Below are positions 6,451 to 14,387 of a stretch of 64,000 nt of DNA, piece by piece. The stretch is from Taklimakanibacter sp021828105 (GTDB lineage Bacteria > Pseudomonadota > Alphaproteobacteria > Rhizobiales > Aestuariivirgaceae), in contig JAKATG010000007.1 in NCBI GenBank assembly GCA_021828105.1, positions 124,001 to 188,000 on the forward strand, written 5' to 3'. Position 1 is the first letter of the stretch; the number at the start of each line of letters is the position of its first letter. The position numbers and the translations under genes are program-made. The notes beneath the pieces are model-generated. The model made no database searches. It had not been told where the DNA came from and saw only the letters and a program-made list of their open reading frames with translations.

Positions 6451-8040
6451 GTGACGGCCAAGACCACATCGACACCCACGGCTGCGACTTCCGGTCCCGC
6501 GGCCGGGAAGCCCGTCGTCGAACTCGTCAATATCTCCAAGAGCTTCCCCGGCGTGATCGCCAATGACAATGTGAACCTCTCCTTGTGGCCAGGCGAAGTT
6601 CACGTGCTTCTGGGCGAGAACGGCGCCGGCAAATCTACACTCATCGCCCTTCTGTCGGGCCTGCAGCAGCCGGATGACGGCCACATCCTGATCGCCGGCG
6701 AGAGGCAGACGATCGTCTCGCCGCGCGCCGCTCTCGGCCTCGGCATCGGCACGGTGTTCCAGCACAATATGCTGGTGCCGAGTCTGACCGTTGGCGAAAA
6801 CCTGTTGCTCGGCGGTGCCTGGTGGCAGAGACCGGGCCTTGCCGGCCTGACCCAAAGCCTCGCCGATCTCAAGGCGGATTTCGGCCTCGACGTCGCGCTC
6901 GATGCGCGCGCCGGCGACCTCTCGCTCGGCGAGCAGCAGCAGGTCGAGATCGCCCGCGCTCTCTTGCACAAGAGCCGGGTCCTCATTCTCGACGAAGCCA
7001 CGTCGATGATGACGCCCAAGGGCATCGAGGACCTGGGCGCCATGATGCGCAAGCTCGTCGCTTCAGGCCTCGCCATCGTCTTCATCACCCACAAGCTCGA
7101 CGAGGCTTTGCGCTTCGGCGACCGCATCACCATCCTGAGGCGCGGCCGCAAGATCGCGAGCCTTGCGCCTGAGCGCCTCAAAGCCATGGACCGGGGAGAA
7201 GCGCGCGATGAGATCATCAAGGCCATGTTCGCGCGCCAGGACGAGAAGAGTGACAGCCCGGCGCCCGTCGTGCGAGCACCAATCGAGGCGAATAACGATC
7301 TCGAGATCCAGGGCCTCAGCGTAACGCCTGAACCCGGGATCCCGGGGCTTCACGGCATCGATCTCACCATCCGCTCGGGCGAGATCCTCGGTATTGCCGG
7401 CATCGACGGCAATGGCCAGAAGCAATTGGCGGAAGCGATCGCCGGCCAGCGTCCCCTGGCGTCGGGCGCCATCCGTCTCGGGGGCGAGCCCGTCGAGCAT
7501 CTGCCGGCCGGCCTGCGCCATCGGCTGGGCCTGCGCTATCTCACCGATGACCGCCTGTCCGAGGCAACCGTCGCCTCTTTCCCCTTGAGCCTCAACCTGC
7601 TCCTCAAGACGATCGGTGCCGAGCCTTTCTGGCGGCGCGGCATCGAGCAGAAAGACAAGATCGACGCCTATGCCGAGCGCCAGGTCGAGCGCTATGACAT
7701 AAGGACACCCGGCATTCACACGCCGATCGGCAAATTGTCGGGCGGCAATATCCAGAAGGCGCTGCTGGCGCGCGAGCTTGCCGGCGACGCACGGGTCATG
7801 ATCTTCAACAAGCCGACCTATGGCCTCGATTTCCAGAATATCGCCTTGTCGCGCGCGCGTATCCGCGAGACGGCCGGGAAAGGCCTTGCCGTCCTCCTGA
7901 TCTCGACCGAGCTCGACGAGTTGCTCGAGCTCTCCGACCGCATCGCGGTCATGGTGGGCGGACATATCGCCGGCATTGTCGAGAACGGACCGGAGGCGCG
8001 CTGGGCGATCGGCAATCTCATGGTGGGCAAGGCGGCATGA
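6451..8040 (+). CDS. double-domain ABC ATPase, nucleoside/sugar (YufO-like) type
   Basis: A 529-residue protein with two fused nucleotide-binding domains. The first has Walker A GENGAGKST (55-63), signature LSLGEQQQVEIARAL and Walker B VLILDEATS. The second has a degenerate P-loop (GIDGNGQKQ), signature LSGGNIQKALLAREL and an atypical Walker B region IFNKPTYGLD. This is the usual arrangement in the BMP/PnrA-associated importers. The start at 6451 is GTG and lacks a clear ribosome site; the reading frame is the same as that of the preceding gene and stays open back to its TAA. It overlaps the next permease (ATGA). Fast evolution of the second site is normal in this family. Confidence 0.9.
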   Translation: MTAKTTSTPTAATSGPAAGKPVVELVNISKSFPGVIANDNVNLSLWPGEVHVLLGENGAGKSTLIALLSGLQQPDDGHILIAGERQTIVSPRAALGLGIGTVFQHNMLVPSLTVGENLLLGGAWWQRPGLAGLTQSLADLKADFGLDVALDARAGDLSLGEQQQVEIARALLHKSRVLILDEATSMMTPKGIEDLGAMMRKLVASGLAIVFITHKLDEALRFGDRITILRRGRKIASLAPERLKAMDRGEARDEIIKAMFARQDEKSDSPAPVVRAPIEANNDLEIQGLSVTPEPGIPGLHGIDLTIRSGEILGIAGIDGNGQKQLAEAIAGQRPLASGAIRLGGEPVEHLPAGLRHRLGLRYLTDDRLSEATVASFPLSLNLLLKTIGAEPFWRRGIEQKDKIDAYAERQVERYDIRTPGIHTPIGKLSGGNIQKALLARELAGDARVMIFNKPTYGLDFQNIALSRARIRETAGKGLAVLLISTELDELLELSDRIAVMVGGHIAGIVENGPEARWAIGNLMVGKAA

Positions 8041-9125
8041 TGGATGAGATGCAAGCCGTGAGCCCTCCACAACTGACGAAGCCGCGCTTCGCTCTTGACG
8101 CCTGGACGAGCCTCGCCGTGGTGACGCTGGGGCCGATCCTCGCCGCCTTCGTCCTCTGCGCCTTGGCGCTCATTGTCGCGGGCTACGATCCCCTCGCCTA
8201 TTATCTCTATGTCGTCGAGCGCGGCGTGTTCTCAGGCCAGGGCCTGCAGCAGACACTGACCCGCATGGCGCCGCTCCTCCTCCATGCGGCGAGCCTCATC
8301 ATCGCCTTCCGGGCCGGTATCTGGAATCTGGGCGGCGACGGACAATTCCTGCTCGGCGCCGTGATCGCCGCCGCGCTGGCGCCCGCTCTCATCACCGTGA
8401 TGCCCGATTGGATCACGCTCATCGTCTGCATGCTGGTCGCCATGCTGGTCGGGGCGGCCTGGACACTGATCCCCGCTTTGCTGCGCGCCTATCAAGGGGT
8501 GAATGAGATCATCACCACCTTGATGATGACCTTTCTCGGCACGTCCTTCGCCAATGTCCTGGTAAAGCTCGTTTTCCTCGATCCCGGCACCACGGTTCCG
8601 CAGACGCGCACCTTGCCGGTCGACGATCGGCTACCCTGGCTCTATGGCACGACGATCTCGAGCGGGCTCCTCATCGGCCTTGCGGCAGTCATCGCCGTCC
8701 ATGTCGTCATGACGCGCACCGCTTTCGGCCTCAGATTGCGCGTGGTGGGCGCCAATGCCAAGGCGGCACTCCATGCCGGCCTTGCGGTCCCGTTGCTGAC
8801 CGTCGTGGTCTTCGCACTGTCGGGCGCTCTTGCCGGGCTCGGCGGCGCGGTCGACATCCTGGGCGTCTTCGGCAATGTGCGCGCCGACTGGAATCCGGCC
8901 TATGCGCTCGCCGTCGTGCCGCTCGTCTTCCTGGCCCGCTTCAATGGTTATGCGGCCATCGCCTTCGTCTTCTTTTATGCGGTGCTCGAGATCGGCGGCG
9001 AAAGTGCGGCGCGCCGCATCGGCGTGCCGCAGCATTTCACCCTGATCCTCGTCGCCACCATGTTCATCCTGCTGGCGCTCGCCGAATGGCTGGATCAGCG
9101 GCGGCGCGCCAAGGGCAAGGGCTGA
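8037..9125 (+). CDS. ABC importer permease 1, BMP/nucleoside (YufP-like) type
   Basis: A 362-residue inner-membrane protein of the branched-chain/ribose-type permease family, with about nine hydrophobic segments. It contains the family landmark FRAGIWNLGGDGQFLLG and the cytoplasmic coupling segment with GVNEIITTLMMTF. The ATG overlaps the ATPase stop by four bases and the second permease follows three bases after its stop, so the proteins are made together and probably form a heterodimeric channel. Length is normal for the larger of the two permeases in this transporter class. Confidence 0.9.
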   Translation: MMDEMQAVSPPQLTKPRFALDAWTSLAVVTLGPILAAFVLCALALIVAGYDPLAYYLYVVERGVFSGQGLQQTLTRMAPLLLHAASLIIAFRAGIWNLGGDGQFLLGAVIAAALAPALITVMPDWITLIVCMLVAMLVGAAWTLIPALLRAYQGVNEIITTLMMTFLGTSFANVLVKLVFLDPGTTVPQTRTLPVDDRLPWLYGTTISSGLLIGLAAVIAVHVVMTRTAFGLRLRVVGANAKAALHAGLAVPLLTVVVFALSGALAGLGGAVDILGVFGNVRADWNPAYALAVVPLVFLARFNGYAAIAFVFFYAVLEIGGESAARRIGVPQHFTLILVATMFILLALAEWLDQRRRAKGKG

Positions 9126-9128
9126 GCC

Positions 9129-10064
9129 ATGGAAGCACTCCTCACCACCGCCTTCCTCACGGCCCTCATCTCGGGCGCGGTCACCGCCGGCATGCCCCTC
9201 CTCCTTGCCGGGCTCGGCGAGCAGATGTCGGAAAAGGCGGGTGTCCTCAATGTCGGCATCGAAGGCATGATGCTCGCCGGCGCCTTTGCCGGATTCTTCG
9301 TCGCCTATTCGACCGAATCGATCGCCCTCGGCTTCGTCGCCGGCGCCCTTGGCGGCTTTGGGGTTGCGCTCCTCATGGCGCTTCTCTGCGTGCGCCTCGG
9401 CCTCAACCAGATCGTCATCGGCATCGGCCTGACGCTCGGCTTCGAGGGCATCACCGCGCTCCTCCATTACAATCTCTTCGGCCGTACCTATCCGCGCCTG
9501 CCGGCGGTCGAGACCTTGCGCCTCCCGGGCCTCGCCGACATTCCGGTCATCGGGCCGGCGCTCTTCGACCGGCCGGTCATCGTCTATCTGGCCGTGCTGC
9601 TCGTCGTCCTGGCAGCCTTCGCCTATCGCCGCACCAATCTCGGGCTCTATCTGCAGGCGGCCGGCGACAAGCCCGCGGCGCTCGACGTCACCGGAATCGA
9701 TGTGACGCGCATCCGCACCGCCGCCGTGCTCACGGCCGGCACTCTTGCCGGACTCGGCGGCGCCTTCCTCGCCGAGGTCGGCGCCGGTCTCTTCGTGCCC
9801 TTCATGACCAATGGTGCCGGCTTCATCAGCATCGTGCTCGCCATGCTGGCGCGCGGACGGCCCGTCTGGGTGCTGCTCGGCGCTGCGATCTTCGGCGCCT
9901 GCCTGTCACTGACCACGGCCTTGCAAGTGGCCGGCGTCAATGTGCCGACCGATGTCATCCAGATGATCCCCTTCGCGGCGGTGATGGCGGTGCTCGTCAT
10001 CTTCGGCCGCAATGCCCATTTGCCCGCCGCCCTCGGCATTCCCTATGTGCGGGGCGCGCGATGA
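9129..10064 (+). CDS. ABC importer permease 2, BMP/nucleoside (YufQ-like) type
   Basis: A 311-residue membrane protein, the shorter permease of the pair. It carries the motif EKAGVLNVGIEGMMLAGAF, a hallmark of this permease subfamily, and the coupling segment around GDKPAALDVTGIDVTRIR. It has about eight or nine hydrophobic segments. It directly precedes 4-pyridoxolactonase on the same strand (22 bases between), which ties the importer to the B6 enzymes in one transcription unit. Together with 5377-9125 this makes a complete importer: one binding protein, one double ATPase and two permeases. Confidence 0.9.
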   Translation: MEALLTTAFLTALISGAVTAGMPLLLAGLGEQMSEKAGVLNVGIEGMMLAGAFAGFFVAYSTESIALGFVAGALGGFGVALLMALLCVRLGLNQIVIGIGLTLGFEGITALLHYNLFGRTYPRLPAVETLRLPGLADIPVIGPALFDRPVIVYLAVLLVVLAAFAYRRTNLGLYLQAAGDKPAALDVTGIDVTRIRTAAVLTAGTLAGLGGAFLAEVGAGLFVPFMTNGAGFISIVLAMLARGRPVWVLLGAAIFGACLSLTTALQVAGVNVPTDVIQMIPFAAVMAVLVIFGRNAHLPAALGIPYVRGAR

Positions 10065-10086
10065 AGAAACAGTGGAGGAAACGCAC

Positions 10087-10893
10087 ATGACCGACACCAA
10101 AGTCTATCTGCTCGACGGCGGCTCGCTCGTCCTCGACGGCTTTCATGTCTATTGGAACAAGGGACCGGGCGGCGAGGTCCGCTTTCCCGTCTATTCGATC
10201 CTGGTCGAGCACAAGGACGGACGCTTCCTGATCGACAGCGGCTATGACTATGACCATGTGCAGAAGGTACTGCCCTTCGAGAAGCCCATCCAGTCGAAGG
10301 ACCAGACGATCCCCGGCGCGCTCAAGCTCCTCGGCCTCGAGCCCAAAGATATCGGCATCGTGGTCAATTCGCATTTCCATTTCGACCATGTCGGCGGCAA
10401 CAAATATTTCCCGCATGCCAAGAAGATCTGCCACAAGGACGAGATCAAGCAGGCAATGACGCCGGAGCCTTTCGAAGTCCTGGGCTATTCGGATCTGAGC
10501 TTCTCGGCCGCCGCCGCCGAGGCGCGCAATGCGACGGCGCAGTTGCTCGCCGGAACGACGGTCGCCAATTCGACCTTCGAGGGCATCGAGGGCGACGTGG
10601 AGCTCGCGAAAGGCGTCAAGCTCATCTTCACGCCGGGCCATGCGATCGGCCATTACAGCCTGCTGGTCGAGTTCTCCAACCGCAAGCCGATCCTCTTCAC
10701 CATCGATGCCTCCTATACGAAGAAGAGCCTCGAGATATTGTGCCAGGCTTCATTCCATATCGATCCCCGAGCCGGCGTCACCTCGATGCGGCGTCTGAAG
10801 CAGCTCGCCCAGGACCGCGAGGCCGATCTCATGTATTCGCATGATATGGGCGAGTTCCAGTCCTATCGGACGGGCACGCAATTCTACGGTTGA
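10087..10893 (+). CDS. 4-pyridoxolactonase (metallo-beta-lactamase fold)
   Basis: A 268-residue zinc hydrolase. The zinc ligands are in place: HFHFDH at 96-101, His185 in TPGHAIGH, Asp207 in TIDASY and His252 in YSHDM. These residue numbers coincide with those I recall for M. loti 4-pyridoxolactonase, and the opening DTKVYLLDGGSLVLDG and ending YRTGTQFYG are nearly identical to it. The enzyme opens the lactone of 4-pyridoxolactone to give 4-pyridoxate in the cytoplasm. The start at 10087 follows GGAGG. It is followed after ten bases by pyridoxamine-pyruvate aminotransferase and then pyridoxal dehydrogenase, the same order as in M. loti. N-acyl-homoserine lactonases are related but much less similar. 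Confidence 0.92.
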   Translation: MTDTKVYLLDGGSLVLDGFHVYWNKGPGGEVRFPVYSILVEHKDGRFLIDSGYDYDHVQKVLPFEKPIQSKDQTIPGALKLLGLEPKDIGIVVNSHFHFDHVGGNKYFPHAKKICHKDEIKQAMTPEPFEVLGYSDLSFSAAAAEARNATAQLLAGTTVANSTFEGIEGDVELAKGVKLIFTPGHAIGHYSLLVEFSNRKPILFTIDASYTKKSLEILCQASFHIDPRAGVTSMRRLKQLAQDREADLMYSHDMGEFQSYRTGTQFYG

Positions 10894-10903
10894 GGAGGCG
10901 ACC

Positions 10904-12079
10904 ATGGCAGACAAACTCAACTGGCCGGTCTTCACGCTCACTTCGGGCCCGGTCGATGCCTATCCGGCGGTCCTGCGCGGCCTGTCACGCACCGTGTCCT
11001 ATGACTTCGATCCGGCCTTCCAGCTTTTCTATGAGCAAGTGGCCGCAAAGGCGAAGAAGGCGATGAAGCTCAAGAATGCACCGGTCATCCTCCATGGCGA
11101 GCCGGTATTGGGCCTCGAAGCGGCGGCGGCTTCGCTCATCGCACCCGATGACGTCGTGCTCAACCTCGCCTCCGGCGTCTATGGCAAGGGTTTCGGCTAT
11201 TGGGCCAAGCGCTACTGCGCCGACCTGCATGAAGTGGACGTCCCTTACAATGAGGCCATCGATCCCGCCGATGTCGCGCGTGCCCTGAAGAAGCGGCCGG
11301 AGACGCGCATCGTCAGCCTATGCCATCACGATACGCCCTCCGGCACGATCAATCCGGCGGAGGAGATCGGCGCCATCGTCGCCAAGCATGGCGCCTATCT
11401 CATCACCGATGCCGTCTCATCGTTCGGCGGCATGCCGATCGATGCCGTGTCGTCCCGTTCCGACATCTTCGTCACCGGGCCCAACAAATGCCTGGGCGGC
11501 GTGCCGGGCCTGACGCTGCTCGGGGTGAGCGATCGCGCCTGGAAGAAGATGAAGAAGAACCCGAACGCTCCCCGCGCCTCGATGCTGTCGATCCTGGACT
11601 GGGAAGAGGCCCATCGCCACGACCGGCCCTTCCCCTTCACGCCATCCGTTTCCGAGATCAACGGCCTCGATGCGGCGCTCGATGTCTATCTGGAGGAAGG
11701 GCCCAAGACGGTGTGGAAGCGGCACGCGCTTACCGCCAAGGCCTGCCGCGCCGGCGTCAAGGCCATGGGACTCGAGCTCTGGGCGGCGCGCGAGGAGATC
11801 GCCTCTCCGACCACGACCGCGGTGAAGACGCCTTCCGGCGTCGACGAGGCGAAGCTGCGCGCCGCGGCGCGGTCGCTCTATGGCGTCACCTTCTCCTCCG
11901 GGCGCGGCGAGACCTCAGGCAAGCTCACCCGCATCGGCCATATGGGCCCGACGGCACATCCGATCTATTCGGTCGTCGCCATATCGGCGCTGGGCGGCGC
12001 GCTCAATGCACTCGGCCGCAAGACCAATACGGGGGCGGGCGTCGAAGCCGTGCTCGCCACCATCGGCAAAAAAATCTAG
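10904..12079 (+). CDS. ppaT: pyridoxamine-pyruvate aminotransferase
   Basis: A 391-residue fold-type I enzyme of the alanine-glyoxylate aminotransferase group. The Schiff-base lysine is Lys195 in VTGPNKCLGG, and the motif ILHGEPVLGLEAAAASLI contains Glu66, the position reported to recognise pyridoxamine in the M. loti enzyme (Glu68 there). Long segments such as LNLASGVYGKGFGYWAKRY are the same as those I recall for M. loti PpaT. The reaction is unusual: pyridoxamine itself is the amino donor and pyruvate the acceptor, giving pyridoxal and L-alanine without bound PLP. It starts after GAGGAGG and lies between 4-pyridoxolactonase and pyridoxal dehydrogenase. Confidence 0.92.
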   Translation: MADKLNWPVFTLTSGPVDAYPAVLRGLSRTVSYDFDPAFQLFYEQVAAKAKKAMKLKNAPVILHGEPVLGLEAAAASLIAPDDVVLNLASGVYGKGFGYWAKRYCADLHEVDVPYNEAIDPADVARALKKRPETRIVSLCHHDTPSGTINPAEEIGAIVAKHGAYLITDAVSSFGGMPIDAVSSRSDIFVTGPNKCLGGVPGLTLLGVSDRAWKKMKKNPNAPRASMLSILDWEEAHRHDRPFPFTPSVSEINGLDAALDVYLEEGPKTVWKRHALTAKACRAGVKAMGLELWAAREEIASPTTTAVKTPSGVDEAKLRAAARSLYGVTFSSGRGETSGKLTRIGHMGPTAHPIYSVVAISALGGALNALGRKTNTGAGVEAVLATIGKKI

Positions 12080-12089
12080 GGAGAAGATC

Positions 12090-12836
12090 ATGAGCAAGAG
12101 ACATTCGGGCAAGACCGCCATCGTCACGGGTGCCGCGCAAGGCATCGGCGAGGCCATCGCGCGCCGCCTCGCCGAGGACGGGGCCCGCGTCGTGGTGAGC
12201 GATATCAACGTGAAGGGGGCCGAGAAGGTCGCGAAGTCCCTGCCCCATGATGCCTTCGCCGTCACCTGCGATGTGTCCAACCCCGAACAGGTCGCAGCCC
12301 TTCATGCCGAGGTCGAGAAGAAAGCGAAGGGCGTCGACATCCTGGTCAACAATGCGGCGATCGTGCCCTTCATCGCCTGGGACGATGTCGACCTCGCCCA
12401 TTGGCGCAAGCTCATCGACGTCAATCTCACCGGTGTCTTCCTGATGTGCCGGGCGTCCTCCGACCAGATGCGCAAGCTCGGCCGCAAGGGACGGATCATC
12501 AACATCGCCTCCAATACCTTCTTCGCCGGCACGCCCAATATGGCGGCCTATGTGGCGGCAAAAGGCGGCGTCATCGGCTTCACCCGAGCGCTCGCCACCG
12601 AGCTCGGCAAGCATGGCATCAATGTCAATGCCATCTCGCCCGGCCTCATGGAATCGGACGGCGTGAAAGCGAGCCCGCACAATAACGCCTTCGACTTCGT
12701 CGGCATGCTGCAGGCCCTGCCGGGCAAGGGCCAGCCGGTCGAGATCGCCGGTGTCGCGTCCTTCCTCGCCTCCGACGATGCCAAATGGATCACCGGCCAG
12801 ACCATCAATGTCGATGCCGGCATGGTCAGGTGGTGA
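12090..12836 (+). CDS. pyridoxal 4-dehydrogenase (SDR family)
   Basis: A 248-residue short-chain dehydrogenase with TGAAQGIG (13-20), NNAA (87-90) and the catalytic Ser141, Tyr154 and Lys158 (YVAAK). The region SNTFFAGTPNMAAYVAAKGG and the ending ITGQTINVDAGMVRW closely match the NAD-dependent pyridoxal 4-dehydrogenase of M. loti as I recall it. It oxidises pyridoxal, in its hemiacetal form, to 4-pyridoxolactone, the substrate of the lactonase two genes upstream. It begins after AGGGAGAAG, ten bases past the aminotransferase stop, and is the last gene of the run. It converges with the DUF1638 gene, whose stop is eight bases away. Confidence 0.9.
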   Translation: MSKRHSGKTAIVTGAAQGIGEAIARRLAEDGARVVVSDINVKGAEKVAKSLPHDAFAVTCDVSNPEQVAALHAEVEKKAKGVDILVNNAAIVPFIAWDDVDLAHWRKLIDVNLTGVFLMCRASSDQMRKLGRKGRIINIASNTFFAGTPNMAAYVAAKGGVIGFTRALATELGKHGINVNAISPGLMESDGVKASPHNNAFDFVGMLQALPGKGQPVEIAGVASFLASDDAKWITGQTINVDAGMVRW

Positions 12837-12843
12837 CCAAGGC

Positions 12844-13479
12844 TTAAGCGCGGTCTTTCATCTCGCTCGCCAGCTCGCCATAGCCGACGAAGCGGTATTC
12901 ATAATCGAGGCCGAGGCGCTTCGCCGCGGCCATGGCGCGGCGCGCCAGCTCCTCATCGCGCGTCTGGGCGATATAGACGATCTTCTTGTAATTGCCGAAA
13001 TACATCGGCAGCAATTCGGGATGCTTGTCGAGCCCCATGCCGGCCCAGATCAGCTTGTCGAAATGGCGCGCCAGGTAATCGGTGAGGAAGAAGGAGGTGA
13101 AATCCTCATCCTGCTTCGCCAAGAAGGCGTCATTGCCGGAGAAGAAGGCGTAGCAATGAGGACCCGGAATGCGTTCGACGCCCTCCTCGTCCAGCAGCTT
13201 GTCGAGCTGGCCGCCGGTGCCGCAATCGCCATAGAGCACGAAAATCGACTTGTACTTGCCTTTCGCCTCGCGGATCTTGTCGCGGATGGCCGGTACGATG
13301 AATTGCGGGGTGTTGTGCCACTTGGCCGGCAGGCAGGCGACGTCGAAGGCTTTCCAGCGGTTGCTCTCGATCAGGTCGACGATCTCGCGCGCCAAAGCGC
13401 CGCAGGCGATCAGCAGCACATGGCCCTGGCCGTTCAGGAATTCGAATTCCTCGGAAGGTTTGACATTGACGAAAGTCAT
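12844..13479 (-). CDS. DUF1638 domain protein
   Basis: A 211-residue protein with the DUF1638 pattern: VLLIACGALAREI near the N-terminus, the central LYGDCGTGGQLD, and IPGPHCYAFFSGND. Conserved cysteines and histidines (CGAL, GDCGTGG, PHCY) suggest a metal or cofactor site, but no reaction is established that I know of. It lies 43 bases downstream of the corrinoid protein gene on the same strand, a pairing often seen for this family and a hint that it works in corrinoid-dependent methyl transfer or cofactor handling. It has no relation in sequence to the B6 genes it converges with. Confidence 0.85.
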   Translation of the reverse strand: MTFVNVKPSEEFEFLNGQGHVLLIACGALAREIVDLIESNRWKAFDVACLPAKWHNTPQFIVPAIRDKIREAKGKYKSIFVLYGDCGTGGQLDKLLDEEGVERIPGPHCYAFFSGNDAFLAKQDEDFTSFFLTDYLARHFDKLIWAGMGLDKHPELLPMYFGNYKKIVYIAQTRDEELARRAMAAAKRLGLDYEYRFVGYGELASEMKDRA

Positions 13480-13522
13480 GTACCGATCCTTGCTCCGGAC
13501 ACCACGTGGGCCCGGCCGGGGA

Positions 13523-14227
13523 TCACGCAGACGCCGCCATCTGATTGTGCTTGCGCTTCATGAAGTCCTTCGCCGTCTCAACCGCGACCGCGGCATCGCG
13601 GCAATAGGCATCAGCGCCGACAGCCTTGGCGAACTCCTCATTGAGAGGCGCGCCACCGACCAGCACAATATAGTCATCGCGCATGCCTTTTTCCTTAAGC
13701 GTGTCGATGACCACCTTCATATAGGGCATGGTGGTGGTGAGCAGCGCCGACATGCCGAGGATGTCCGGCTGGTGCTCGGCGATCGCATCGAGGTATTTCT
13801 CGACCGGATTGTTGATGCCGATATTGATGACCTCGAAACCGGCCCCTTCCATCATCATGGCGACGAGGTTCTTGCCGATGTCGTGGATGTCGCCCTTGAC
13901 GGTGCCGATCACCATCTTGCCGAGGCGAGGCGCTCCGGTCTCGGCGAGCAGCGGCCTCAAGATGAACATGCCGGCCTTCATCGCATTGGCGGCGAGCAGC
14001 ACTTCCGGCACGAACAGGATGCCGTCGCGGAAGTCTATGCCGACGATGCGCATGCCCTCGACCAGGCCCTCGGTCAACACCTTGTAGGGCGTCCAGCCGC
14101 GCTCCAGCAGGATATTGACGCCCTCTTCGACCTCTTCCTTGAGGCCGTCATAGAGGTCGTCGTGAATCTGCTGGGTCAGTTCCTCGTCATTCAAGGATCT
14201 GAGGTCAAGTTCGCCTTCATCGCTCAT
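13523..14227 (-). CDS. corrinoid (cobalamin-binding) methyl-carrier protein, MtbC/MttC-like
   Basis: A 234-residue protein with an N-terminal helical cap domain (residues 10-100, including FVPEVLLAANAMKAGM) and a C-terminal Rossmann B12-binding domain. The cobalt-ligand motif is GDIHDIGKN, followed by GFEVINIGIN and a typical C-terminal VLVGGAP. Such proteins carry a methyl group on cobalt between a substrate-specific methyltransferase and a second methyltransferase. Neither partner is adjacent; the only methyltransferase in the window is the homocysteine enzyme at 27099. DUF1638 follows in the same operon. Its ribosome site lies in a sequence resembling a B12 box (see findings). Confidence 0.92.
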   Translation of the reverse strand: MSDEGELDLRSLNDEELTQQIHDDLYDGLKEEVEEGVNILLERGWTPYKVLTEGLVEGMRIVGIDFRDGILFVPEVLLAANAMKAGMFILRPLLAETGAPRLGKMVIGTVKGDIHDIGKNLVAMMMEGAGFEVINIGINNPVEKYLDAIAEHQPDILGMSALLTTTMPYMKVVIDTLKEKGMRDDYIVLVGGAPLNEEFAKAVGADAYCRDAAVAVETAKDFMKRKHNQMAASA

Positions 14228-14387
14228 AGCTGGTCTCCGGGCATTTCAGCCGCTCTTCTGACGGCTAAAATAGCGCGACGCAAGGGTTATTCCCGATCAC
14301 CTGCGACGGTGGAAGGCCTGAAACCGACAGGCCTGGAAAGGCTTGGGCGGCAATGCTATGCGGGGCCTCCATCCGCCAGAGTTTTCC

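Noticed and set aside
10087..10893. N-acyl-homoserine lactonase (quorum quenching)
   Set aside because: The fold is shared, but the sequence and the neighbouring B6 enzymes point to 4-pyridoxolactonase.
14228..14387. Full cobalamin riboswitch
   Set aside because: Only a B12-box-like stretch is visible; the other conserved core elements were not found, so it is given as a weak finding and not as a feature.
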